From the NCBI GenBank assembly GCA_029204225.1, contig CM055104.1:38680527-38744526 (forward strand): DNA of 64,000 nt, given 5' to 3'. Of this stretch, positions 12,861-25,075 are shown in pieces. The translations under genes were made by a program, and so were the position numbers. The notes beneath the pieces were generated by a model, which was not told where the DNA came from, did no database searches, and saw only the letters and a list, made by a program, of their open reading frames with translations. Source of the DNA: Diphasiastrum complanatum. Lineage: Eukaryota; Streptophyta; Lycopodiopsida; Lycopodiales; Lycopodiaceae. Position 1 is the stretch's first letter. Each line of letters begins with the position of its first letter.

Positions 12861-14497
12861 GCCTGCTATTTGTGCAGGAATAAAGCTATCTTTATGCAAA
12901 TGGAATTTTCAAATCAAAGATCATCATCAAGCATGGAGGAAGCATATTAAAATAGTGGCAAATTGGTGGAATACTCTTCAAAGGTGTTGGCAAGAGATTT
13001 CTACCAAAGAGATCTTATCATGGATATGGTGAGGATGCTGCTATGATGTATTCTTTGGCTGATCTTCACTTCATATGCATACCAAAGAATCCACTAAAAA
13101 AAGTTCCTTCACCAAGCATAGGTCCAACCTTGGATTAATTCCAAGATCAATGTTCAAGTCAAATAGATAACTTTTTAGGAGTGTTGAAAATAAAAAAGCC
13201 ATCTATCTTGACTTTTGGGGTTGATAAAGTTTTTCAACATGCATGTACTTTTCCAAAGTGAAAAATCCAAATTTGGCCTAGTAGAAACTCAAGCCAATCC
13301 ACATGCATAATGTTAAGTTTGCCAAATGTGACATGCAAAGAAAACTTAGACTTGTATTGGCACATGCATGACCATTTGTCGTTTGTATTCTAGAAAATGA
13401 CACATGTAGAAAGTGGGTAGGTGTAGTTGCATATCTCTACATGCAAAGTGATAGGTGTCATATTTTAGGTAGATACTAATCTTAGAAGTGGAAAAATATC
13501 ATTGGAGGCTTGTGCTACCACGAGCTAGTACCATTTCCTATATATGTATGTGGGATCTTCACAAATTTTGATGATGAATCAAGCTTTGAAGCTATTCTCT
13601 AGTAATTTGGATTTTCTACTTGTACGCTTGAATTGCCATTCTCTCTCTAACATGAGGAGGAGGTTTTTCTCATACTTTAATTTGCTTTGTACTTTTTCCA
13701 CATGTGTGAAAGTAATCATTGTTTGATGATTAGCATGCTAGATTGTGATTTAGCCATAGAAACTCTTCAATTAATCTATGTGCTAACACAAAGCTTAGGA
13801 AGATCATTTACACATTTATTGTACATATCCCACACGTGTGAACTTGCTGGAATTTTGTCATTTTTTGCTCCAAAAATACTTGGGTTCAACGCTTGAGCTC
13901 CGTAGTGTCTATGCAATTGACGATAGTGCGTAAAACTCTAACTTTGGCATTGATAATTTTTCATTTGCTTTAAATCTTGTGAATGACTGTATGTTTTTAT
14001 TTTCATGTAGACTCCACAAAATACTCAATCACACTTAATTCGAGTGAAACTATGTGGCAATGGCATCGAAACCTCATCTAGATTGACCCTAAAGATTGAC
14101 AATGCAAAATCATGAGTTTTTGATGATATAAGCTATATATGAGCAATCCTTGGCATGTCTCACTAGGTTTGGTGCCCCAACCACCTTCATTTGAATGCCA
14201 ATAACTTTTTCAAGGCAAGTCCTTTTTGCTTGAAATCAATTGCATCACAAACTAGCTTTCCAACAAGTAATCATACACTAGATTTGGATCTATCTTGGAG
14301 AAACACCAACCATCCAAACTTGGGTGAGCGCTGTTGTCCATACAATGCCAAACATGGATCAGTTCAATATGCTTTTCACCCTTCTTGATCCAAAAATCAC
14401 TTAGATTGCTATCGAGATCCAACTACACTCCCAAACCCGAGTTTTTCAAGCTAATATTTCATCAAACTTGATGCACGCCATCCATCCTTAGGCAAGC
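12861..14497. other. Non-coding stretch, no gene recognised
   Basis: A short stretch at 12930-13130 (open in pieces, including LVEYSSKVLARDFYQRDL) looks like a decayed coding fragment, but I cannot assign it. The rest is AT-rich with no motif, repeat or splice pattern that I can support. Confidence 0.5.
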
Positions 14498-15205
14498 TCT
14501 GATACCATGTCAACTTTTTACACATGTGGAGACTCACAAATCAATGTGATTGATCTTCTAAGGAGTGTGTGATTGCACATGAATCTATCTTTTGATTGAT
14601 GAGTTTTACACACTATTGTCGTTGCACAGACATTGTGAAGCTCGAGCATTGAACCCAAGTAGTGTTGGAGCAAAAAACAACAAAAATTTGAAGTCCGAAA
14701 TTTTAAGTAGTGGTCAACTTTAAAGGACCCAATGGGCAGTTCTTGGACCAATGGCTTGTACCTAAAGCAGAAGCTAGCGAAGTAGTGACCATATTGTCGA
14801 GGGACCAAGAGGCAATTAAGAAACTTTGGTGTACGAAGCCACACACTATTACATAGTGGAACACCTTGACACTTGGACGCTCCGTCCCATTTGGCTCACA
14901 CCTTTCATAATACAATGTCATACCCAAGGCCTCGAGAGTTTGTGCCTTCCTCTGAGGTCAGGCTTTGCCTGCGGACTCATGGCTTCAAGCAAAAGCACTT
15001 CTCTTTGAAGGCATTCCCCAAAAAAAATCATGGAATGCCCGAAGGAACAGCCTCCAATCGACGGGTACAAGCTGATTTGCCCTTCAAATGACATTTTGTG
15101 GTGTGGATCCGTCCTTCAAGGCACACCCTCACCCTTCCTTGGAAGCACAGGGAGGCAGGCTTAATGGCAGCGCACTTCACCGTGATGTGTGAAGTGTCAT
15201 TGACA
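14498..15205 (-). mobile_element. Probable LTR of a minus-strand retroelement with primer-binding site
   Basis: GCTCTGATACCA at 14498 is the complement of the initiator-tRNA primer-binding site, and TGTCAACTTT follows it directly. On the minus strand this reads as an LTR ending GTTGACA followed by TGGTATCAGAGC. A matching TTGACA lies at about 15200 and could be the other end. No gag or pol was seen on the internal side (below 14498). The outer edge is a guess. Confidence 0.35.
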
Positions 15206-15328
15206 TTCAAGTACAAACTTCAGCTCCCACCTCGGACACCAGATTGAAAAGCTCTGCCCACGTCAGCCTTCACAGAGTGCGCTTTCAGGCTTTCACGGAG
15301 AAGGCGACGAGAAAAGGAAAAAGCAAGA

Positions 15329-15340
15329 CTATATATACAT
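15329..15340 (+). promoter_or_regulatory. TATA box of the PLATZ gene
   Basis: ACTATATATACA lies about 410 bp upstream of the PLATZ start codon, next to a CACGTCAG motif (15259-15266). A pyrimidine-rich leader follows. This is the only TATA-like site in the interval, so transcription probably starts near 15360. Confidence 0.5.
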
Positions 15341-15749
15341 ATCTGACTCTCGGTTTTCATCATGCAAAACCACCCACAACCAAAATACAACACAAAAGCT
15401 GCTTTTTTCTCTCATCGCCCGCCTCACAGATCATAAAGCTCAGTACACACACCCACAGCAACGATCGAGAAGAGTTTGCTTTGCTTCAGAATTTTGCTTC
15501 CATTGCTCAGCCTTCCACCCATCTTATATCTATCTAGATATTTGTTTGTGTGGCTAGCTAGATCTGTTGAGGAGATTGAGGATCGTATTCACACTGCTAT
15601 CAGCCGGCGTTTTGAAGGAGAAGAAGCGAAAGATTAAGCTAGTGACCGCAGTAGCGGGGATCGTTTGGGAAAGCCTGCCATCACAGAATTATTAACAACT
15701 TTGCCATCTCATTTCACGGCTAGCTGCAGCTTCAAAGCCTTTGGAAATA

Positions 15750-16613
15750 ATGATGTCTATCATCAAAGAGGGGCCGGAATGGCTCACACCTTTCCTTTCT
15801 GCGCAATACTTCAGTCATTGCGCATCTCACGCACAAGGAAGACGAGAAAATACTCGATTTTGCATAGATTGTCAACAAGGTCCTCTTTGTGCCACAGCCA
15901 TAGAGTCGAAGCATGTTGCTCACAATACATTGCAGATCAGAAAAGCTTCAAGGATGAATGTTGTGAAGCTAAACGAGGTAAAGAAGTATATTGATGTGTC
16001 AAATATACAGGTCTATACTATCAATGGAGCCACAATCATCTTTCTGCACGCTAGGCCACACTTGCAGCTTGCAAGGGCATGTTCTTCCTACTGTGAAGTA
16101 TGTGGTAGGAATATTGTTGATCCGGTTAGATTTTGCTCCATCGGATGTAAGGTAGAGTGTGCTAAGCAAAACAAAGACGACACATGCCTCTCTCTTTCGG
16201 AATTATATGCAGCAACACCCGACCTTGTACATGGAAAGGGAGGGCATAGATCATCTGCTAAAAATGAATGTCATAAGCCACCCACGCTCGGTGTTTCTGA
16301 ACAAATTAGCTCAAATGATCCGATTGGAAAGCCAATGAAGGAGAAACTGAAGGCTGAGCAATGGAGTATGCAACATCTAGAACTCCGCTTGCAAAAGTCT
16401 AGATCTCAAAACATATCACATGGAAGCGCTCGAGGTAGGGAAAACATGGATCATCAAAACACTCCCCTTCCTCCTGGACCATGCTCGACGTCGCAGGCTT
16501 CTGTACAAGACTTGGATGGAAGTATATTGCACACACTCTCTGAAATGGGTAACATTAGAAGTCCAAGAGTGCATAGAAGAAAGGGAATTCCTCATCGATC
16601 GCCTATGTTTTGA
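15750..16613 (+). CDS. PLATZ family zinc-binding transcription factor, intronless
   Basis: The 287-residue frame starts at ATG 15750, the first in-frame ATG of a pair. It has the PLATZ hallmarks in order: PEWLTPFL with CASH (residues 9-27), FCIDC (37-41), HVAH (55-58), LQIRK, DVSNIQVYTINGA, then CEVCGRN and FCSIGCKVE. It ends with the typical RRKGIPHRSP tail, so the length is complete. PLATZ proteins are plant nuclear proteins that bind A/T-rich DNA and repress transcription. Two oddities stand out. First, the cluster after FCIDC reads LCATAIES, with Ala at residue 50 where the second Cys of the pair is expected. Second, the gene has no introns, whereas most plant PLATZ genes have several. 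It may be a retrocopy or a lineage-specific form. Confidence 0.85.
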   Translation: MMSIIKEGPEWLTPFLSAQYFSHCASHAQGRRENTRFCIDCQQGPLCATAIESKHVAHNTLQIRKASRMNVVKLNEVKKYIDVSNIQVYTINGATIIFLHARPHLQLARACSSYCEVCGRNIVDPVRFCSIGCKVECAKQNKDDTCLSLSELYAATPDLVHGKGGHRSSAKNECHKPPTLGVSEQISSNDPIGKPMKEKLKAEQWSMQHLELRLQKSRSQNISHGSARGRENMDHQNTPLPPGPCSTSQASVQDLDGSILHTLSEMGNIRSPRVHRRKGIPHRSPMF

Positions 16614-19600
16614 GCAAGTCATCATTTTACGACCAAATTGATCACTCACATACAATTCAACATTCAATCAAACTTATTTTTAGATTTTTGGAAACATGCT
16701 ATTATTTATTGTAGGTTGTCTTTTGTGTTAGAAGATTTATAGCTGGTTGCATCATTCAAAAATGCAAACAAGCTTGAGCATAAGCTCTATTATAAGGTTT
16801 GCTTTGTGGACATGGGTTAAATTACCGGTGAGTTAAGCCAGATTATTTGTTATAGCACTATGACTTCTTATGATGTCAGGTGCATATTGGATTTTCTACA
16901 TTCTTTAATAAAAAAATATCATTCTTTATCAGTTTCCACATCATAATTGTTTTTGAGACAATTTGTCAATTAGTAGATCATCAATTTCACCAACATTAGC
17001 AATTGCATGTTGCATATTATTATCTATATTGCAAATGCTCCATATTGGGAAGTTTTCTAAGAAATTGCCGATATGCACAATTTTTGAGCAAATGTGTGAT
17101 TCGAATATTTTCTATGGTGGAATGAGAACAATGCTTGCAAGATCTATTTACAGTAGGGTGCATTGAACAAAAATCATGAAGTAATATATGTTTTTATTAT
17201 TGTTGGACCTATGTTGTTCTGTATATGGAAAGTTTACAATGTATTTGTTGCTTTATTTTGTAAGGTCTGTTAATCCTATGTTCTTTGCTGATGTTGTTGT
17301 ATTAGGTCACACCTTAAATACAATGGAACCAATTCAATTAAGCCAAGTTCTAGGGGAACCTGCTCAATCTAGAAAGTTCCATAGTGTTGCATGATCTTTT
17401 TTAAGCTTTTTGCTTTCAAGAGTGTGGTTATAAGGATTAACCAAGTTTAAACCTGTGTGAAATATGAGGGTACGCTAATAGTTTTCAACTATGATTTACA
17501 TTTGAGAAACTTTAGATTAGCTAAGATCAAATGTACATACCCAGGTGCAATCTGTGTGTCCCATATTCTTTTCTTTTCTGACATGTACCTTCAGCCCGGA
17601 AGTTGAATGTAAGGTTAAAAAAAAGGTAAATTCTTTTTTCATGATAGGGAAGGTCCGCCTCGTCGCCATCCCACCATTGAAAAGTCCTTCTGCCGCAGGC
17701 TACCGCCCTCAGCAAAAAGCCCTTCCCCATTGGAATGACCTTGGAGGGCAACCTCCCCTCTCTCTTATATGTTGGTTTTGAGTCATAGATTTGAAAGTTA
17801 TCCACTTCCAAAGCCTCCAGATCATGCACCAATTGCAATTGAGGGTTGGTGCTGATTGGTATTAGAACCCGATTCTGTTCAATTTGAATGCTTTAGATTT
17901 TTGTTGTCTCTAACATGTTATAAGATGTTAAATGTGGCACTAACACTCTAAGAGTAGATTATTGGTCCATAAAAGCGTTGTACTTGCAAATGGGATAAGA
18001 GGCTTCAACTTTTGAAATTGAAAAAGCTAATGATGCTAAGCTTGCTTCATACGACATCTTATTGAAATTCAAGAGCAATAAAAATGGTTAGATTAACTCA
18101 ATATTCCATAAAAAAGTTAACATAAAATATCAGAGAATCTCGACGACAAGTGGGATCAGATAGGATATAGACAATCTCAAGGAAGTATTGATGTTCAAGC
18201 AGATAATGAAATTCGACTTAAATCTACAACATCTTCATCCAATTATCTTAGCACTAGTATGGCATGTAGTTGTCTAATTGCTTTCTATCTCTGAGTTATT
18301 GTAGCACTTCATTTAGCACCCTTCTAACTATAGTTTGAAAATTTATTTTACGTCTCACTCCAAATGTTGTTATTTTGAATAGGGTAAGATAAACTTCATG
18401 AGTAAGGTGGCTAGGTGAAAATAGGTTGTTCATCTCTTTACTCAATTTTGACATTTATAAGAGAGCAAAGTACTTTTGGTTTTCCTCAAGCATATTGCAT
18501 ATGTATCATGATGTTATTTATAAACTTTCGTGATAGATTTTTGACCGGCAGCTAATACTTTGAAATCCATTATCCTACCTTTCCAAGAGCTTCTATATAT
18601 GTTATCTGATCTTTTTCTTTTCCGGAAAGAGCCTTTTGAAGAAGGATGCATCAAAATCCATTGATATTTATGAAATATTCTTGGTATCCATTAATCTTCT
18701 ACATTTTTTTCATTGCAAATATTGATAGCATCAATGGTTCCTCTTTGTCTTTGATTATGTGTCGCCATTAGTCCAAAATATGTCTACAGAAACTGAGAAC
18801 GGAGAGAATGAAGAGAATGAGAGATATATCTTAGAATGATGAGAAGTTCCTAAACTACAAGGATTAGTTAATGTAGTTTACGACTATTGACGTCAAATCA
18901 ACGTCGAGTGTACAAATACGGGCAGCAAAAGAGTATTCGGACAGTAACTGTGTTCCAATCACAGTCATTTGTTCTGCCCGGTGGGATTTTTGAAAATCAC
19001 GAAAATTTGGCCGAGAAAGGCAAAAACAAATTTCGTCTGTCAACCACTGTTGCAGTTCGTCACAGATGGACACCATTGATTGGGACACATAAGCGTTTAA
19101 AGCGTGTGAACTAAAAAAAAACATATTGACAAAGGGCCCATTTTGAGTTCTAATATCCCCTAATGATTCTAATCCAAGCCCTTCGTACAAAATTTAATGA
19201 TTTCCATTTAGAGAGGTGTCCTTCACATTATTCATGTGAGCTCTTTTTAGGCTTTTGATACATTCACAAGGGGCTTTGGATTCACTTTAGTTGATTAAAA
19301 TAATCTTATAGAGCACGTACATAGGTTTTTACTCTTATGGAAATGTTTTAGATCAGGTCACACTAAGCTAAACAAGATTAATCACACTTATTCCTTGTCC
19401 TCAATATGAGCTCTCATTCAATGCAAAACTCTACAAGATTATTTCTTTTCTTCAAGATCTATCTAACTCTTTCTCAGGAGTAAATAAAACTTCTATAAGC
19501 CTTAGCTAATGGCAAAAATGGCCTTCAATGACTCCAAAAGTATAGATCCAAGTTGTCCTCAAATAGATTGGCAAAAGGAATCTTGTCCTCTTGCCTAACA

Positions 19601-21480
19601 AGTAGCTAAAATATTAAGCTATAGTTCCAAATGACCAACAAATGGTGGCTTCCTTTGTGAAGTATACTAAAGTAGACACAATATATATCAACACATGTTT
19701 GACCTCAAAACATGTTCACAAAGCTTTGGCACAAATTTAAATACTCAAAAGTAACTTCTATTGCTCTTCTACATCAATACTACACATTGAAAAGTATAAG
19801 GAATGCTTCAAACGCATGGCATCACTTGGATCCGAGCCCTAATGCCATGTTGAAAATAGCTTTAAAATATCTTAATCTAATATAAAATGATGAGCAATTG
19901 ATAGAGTTTTTACAATGAATATTAGCTATCAATAACAAAGCTAGTTGCATCACATTATAACATTGGAAAGAGCTCTTGAAGGTATCAAGATTCAAGATCA
20001 CTTGTAGATCTTATCTGTACCAGCTCATAAGACCCATAAAACAAGTGAATCAAAACACAAGCTAATGTCTAGGAATAAATAAGAAACAATCTAATATTTG
20101 TCCTCCAAAGACAATGTAGATGTAGCACCAAAATCACAACTATGCATTAGTTTGTCAAAGACGTGTTGTATAGGGTTTATGATTTCTAACAGCTCTTTGC
20201 AGTCCTAATATTATTATCTAAACCCTAATATTAAGATCCCCTTATATATCCAGAAGTGACCATATATTTATTTTCTAGGAACATTGTCCAAAGTGAACTT
20301 TGTGCTTGGTCTAAGCTTGAATTTGGAGGTGCTCCCCCTTTACAAATGAGCTTACTACAGTGTGTTTGAACATATTGCAAAGTTCCTTGCCATCTTTTAC
20401 TAAAATTAGTACAAATGATTTTAGGAAGTGAAGTAGGACATTATGAATCGAAAATGGTGGCCTTCTTTATCTAGTGTAGCTTAAGAAGAACAACTTCAAA
20501 GGTGATATACACATCGAAGCTTGAAAGTAACAATGTATGTGGGAAAAAAATAATCATGAAAAGCTATTGACATTCTATGAAGAACTACTATTTTTTACAT
20601 TGCAATGATAGCTAATTACAGTAGCCTTGCTATGTACATCTAGTTATAATTATATATTTGACATAGCCACAATGGAGCACAAAGCTCCTAAGTTTTGGGA
20701 CCCCTAGGCTCTACGTGTTCTTTGCATGTGCAGACTAGGTTTTGAGACTAGTTTGTTGCCACGTCAACACTCCCATCCACAACATGGGAATGAGACGAGA
20801 TGAGTAAATTTGTTCATTAATGAAGGAGCTGAATGTGTTTGTGTGGATTCTTAATAGTCTCATGGATAAAGTATGTTATCTATAGCAGCCATAATGCTTA
20901 ACACCAACATCATTATGTACAATATCTTACCCATACATTCACAATTATAGGCCAAGCTAATGTTGGAGCCTATGCGTTCTAGATGTCCCTATTCCATGCA
21001 CATATCTAGCTAGATTTGAGCTTGGATCTCCATTGCCACATGTAAGACTCTTATTCAACTCGGTTATGATGGCCATGGATAAACATATTAAATAAAGGAG
21101 AAGTAGTCTAGGAGTTGTGGATGACTCATGAGCCTACATAATTCATGACAATCTAATATGATGAGCGTATAGGCAATCATGGTTGCCACAGAGTCATGGG
21201 TTTACGACTATCCAATGCTGGCAATTGCAATAAGAGCATCTACCAACATCTTTCAAAGCAGTGACCGATTTTCTTACGCCCTTGGAGGGTAGAGAGCTTC
21301 TGACTTGCCGTGTGATCGCCTTATAAGTATATCTTTTTGCTAAGTATAGGACCATTTTAACTTTTAGGCCAAAATCCTAGAAACCAGCCCTTATCCAATG
21401 GAGGTGGACCTGTCCCTGCCGCCAAGAGTCGCGAGAGAAGCCCAGCGACTGTCGTTGCGACTCAGAGTCCCTTCTCAGCG
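16614..21480. other. Intergenic region without recognisable genes
   Basis: This AT-rich stretch has many stops in all frames. TTGGTATTAGAACCC near 17857 and the complement of TGGCATTAGGGCTCGG near 19833 resemble diverged primer-binding sites, so old LTR elements may be present, but no gag, pol or paired LTR supports them. A 108-codon minus-strand open stretch at 18864-19190 has no recognisable domain. Confidence 0.5.
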
Positions 21481-24400
21481 ATGGCGATGGCGTCCTCGTC
21501 TCTCCTCTGCATCTCCCAACCTCTTCCTACGTCCCTCGTTGCACTTGCTTCATCCTCTCTTTCTGTATCTCGTCCATTTCCTTCTGCCTGTGCTGTTTCT
21601 ATCTCATCTCTGCCTTTTCTGCGACCGGCCTCAGAATCTGCTTCGGCTTCTGAAGCTCATTACAGCAGAAATTTGAAGCCAAAGACACCAATAGACTCTG
21701 CTCTTTGCATTGAACGTGCACAGCAGGTCGGCGAATTCTATGCACAATGCTATAATATGCTTTACTTCCATTAATTATTCAAGTCATATTGGAGAACTTG
21801 TAATTGGTGAGCTTTAATGCTGAAAGGTTCCAGTTACGTTCAAGGAGTTGTTGTTGTTATTGTGATTCGTACAGATTAAGAATGCTATAATTTTCGTTAA
21901 TTTCCATGCTAGTTTCAAGTTACGTTTAAGAACCTGGTTTTGGTATGATTCGTAGTGATGTAGAATGCTATAATGTTCTTTATCTCCTTAAAAGGTTCAA
22001 TTTACGTGTCAGAACTTTTTCTTGGTGCGATTCGTAGTTGTACAAAATACCATATTGCTCTTCATTTCCCATGAAAGGTTCACTTCCGGCTTAAGGACTT
22101 GTTGTTAACGTGATTCGTTTTGATAAAGATTGGAAGAATAAGTGTGGATAGAGTAATTATGTTGGGAATTGGGTTGATTCTACACCTAATCAATCAATAC
22201 ACCACGTGAACAACTAGATCATACATACAATAGAATGTTCACACAAAAGATAGACTTTCATGCAAATATTACATTCTATATTGAAGCACGTACAAAATTG
22301 CTCATGTGAGCTCTTGCATGATTGCATCTCTCTAACAATTATAGTTCCGTAGCGTGCATAACAGGCAAGTACAGATGGTCGTTCCATACATACTTTAAGG
22401 GTATTGTTTGTCTTTCTTTTTGTCAATTTTTTCTTTTGAAACCCCTCTTTTACAAAAATGGCTGCATATGCCGTATGAAAGTACATACCTGTATGTAGCT
22501 CGAGTTTACGCCTTCTCTAACTCAACTTAGCTTTCTTTAATAGTGTTCCAAGCCCCAAACTCATGTTTAATACCTAATACATGGCTAATTTCTAATCCTT
22601 GATTTCCAACTTAGAAATATATTCATGGGGGAAAATGACATGATCAATGGCAATGTCCAAGCAAAAATGTTTATTTCTTCTTTAACAACTCATATAACCT
22701 TATTGATCAATGTATGCATTGGAATTTATGTGAGACGTGGATTTATAATTGAAAGTTGCTAAGAGTTTTGGTGTTTACATATCCTTTCAATCTGAGTAAA
22801 GTTACGCTATATTGGACTTGTTCATCTTGACTAATCAATACAATATGTTGTCCCAGACATGTAGTTCAACAATTGAAAAATGCAGGTTTGACCTTGCCAA
22901 TGCCATCGAAAATATCTCAAGAGCAGGTGCAATTGCTGTCACTGTTGCGGGAATTTTCTTTCTGGCTGATCCTGCCCTTGCTTACAAGGTTACCATTGCA
23001 GCTATTGATTCTTGGATCACTCTAGAATCTCCAAATATTGTTGCAAATCAACATCACAGTGCCATTTCAATTGAAGATAAATTTTTTTGAATCTGGTTTG
23101 TGCTCGTGGACATTGGCTAACCTGTCACGGCTTGAATTTTTTGTGCAGGGAGGTGGTCCATATGGAACAGAAGTAACTCGTGGTCAAGATCTCACTGGAA
23201 AAGATTTTAGTGGCAAAACTCTGGTCAAGCAGGATTTCAAAACGGTACTTTACTTTCATACATTTTCTTTGTGTGTGTGATTAAAGTCTTGACAATCCCA
23301 CATGGCAACAATTCCATCCTTTAGGAAGATAGGGACATAGCTACATGCTAAAGCTTGTCAAATTGTGCACTCAGGTTTACATAGAGGATTTGCAAAACTT
23401 GTTGGGCTCTTCAAGTTGTTGCTAGATTAGATTAGTGGTGTGCAACTGCAGAATGTGCAGTATTTGTGCTTTTGAATGTTTACATGAACCATGCATAAAA
23501 ATGCTCCAGTCCATCTTGCGGCAAGCAAAGTTCAAAGGTGCTAAGCTTTTGGGTGCAAGCTTCTTTGATGCAGACCTCACTGGTAATGGTTGCTTTCCTT
23601 GCAATTTTTTTTTAAAATATTGCCTCTTATATCTTCATGCATTTTTGTGTCACTCTATTTGGTGTGGCTAGGAAGCTGCGTTAGTCTGCGTGGTTTAAAA
23701 TTTTTTTACATTGTGTCATTTATGTGGCAATCTTAAATTCATAAGAAAAGCTTGAAAACTTGTTCATGACTAGTCATTGATGCATGATACGATGGAAGTT
23801 GAATCAAGGATGTGGACTACACCCACACTTGGGTGTTGGAGACATGAGTAGGAATACTATAGTGTATAGGCTGTGCTATTCAATTTTCAATTCATAGGGA
23901 AAAACTTGGAAACTTGGTTTTATTATTGGTCATTAATATATGATGTACGTTGGATCAATGATGTGGCCTACACCTTGGATGCTGAAGATTTGAGTAGGAA
24001 TACCATGGCATATAGGTTGTGCTATGCATTATGGCATTAATAATATATGACTTTGTGGGTGGACTTTACAGGTATAAAATTTCCTACTATTTTCAGTCAA
24101 TCATTGTCCTACACATTCTTTACTTTTGATGTTTATAAGTGACAACTAATTGCAAGTAGATTGAAAATCGAAACACATATGAGGATACATAGCTAGCATT
24201 TGGAACATTGAAGTCAAAAGCGATCGCTGTAGATTTGAAAGTTATGCTATATGAGGGCCCAAGTTTTGGTTAAAGGTTGGCATCTTGATGTTATCATTAT
24301 GCATCTTGGTTTCCAAGAAGGGCATAAACTTGGGATGCCAAGCTAACCAACTAAGCCAAGCCTGTTGGGTTGATGTTATTATTATGGCCCATACCACATA

Positions 24401-24789
24401 TAAATGGTTAGATACTAGTTATGCTTCATTATGAACAGATTCACAACACTGAATACAAAGCCTTACAAGCAATGTAATTGAGTTCTCCCATGAAGAGTCC
24501 AAATATCTCAATAATCAAAAGTTAAACAATGAGTGTCTCTAGCCTCTATTCATGGTCCTTTGGGGAACATGGTTAGAATTTAGCAACTAGTTAGAAGTTA
24601 GAAGTTAGAACTTACCACTTAGAAGTTAGAAGTTAGTATCATAGTAGCTATTAGAATTTAGAATTTAGTAGTAACTTCTAAGCACTAATGTTTTTTAGTG
24701 TTTTAGGGTTTAGTGGTTACTACTTAGTTGGAACTTGGTGGTTTAGTAATTAGCATTAGAATTTAGGGCTTAGATTCTAGAAATTAGAG

Positions 24790-24886
<97 letters not shown>

Positions 24887-25007
24887 CTTTATTAATGTCC
24901 TTGAAATACCCTAAGGTACATAGGACTAACAAAAGGTACATGTCAAGTGTGCACATATAGGAGCTTAATTGCTAGTTTAATTGTGCAATGTGTGCTCCGC
25001 TAATTTC

Positions 25008-25075
<68 letters not shown>

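Noticed and set aside
14826-15216. Overlapping short open frames before the PLATZ gene
   Set aside because: They overlap in different frames on both strands, lack domains and lie in LTR-like or promoter DNA.
17527-17838. 103-codon minus-strand open frame (FQWWDGDEADLPYHEK region)
   Set aside because: No recognisable domain, no splice context, and a low-complexity start; not called a gene.
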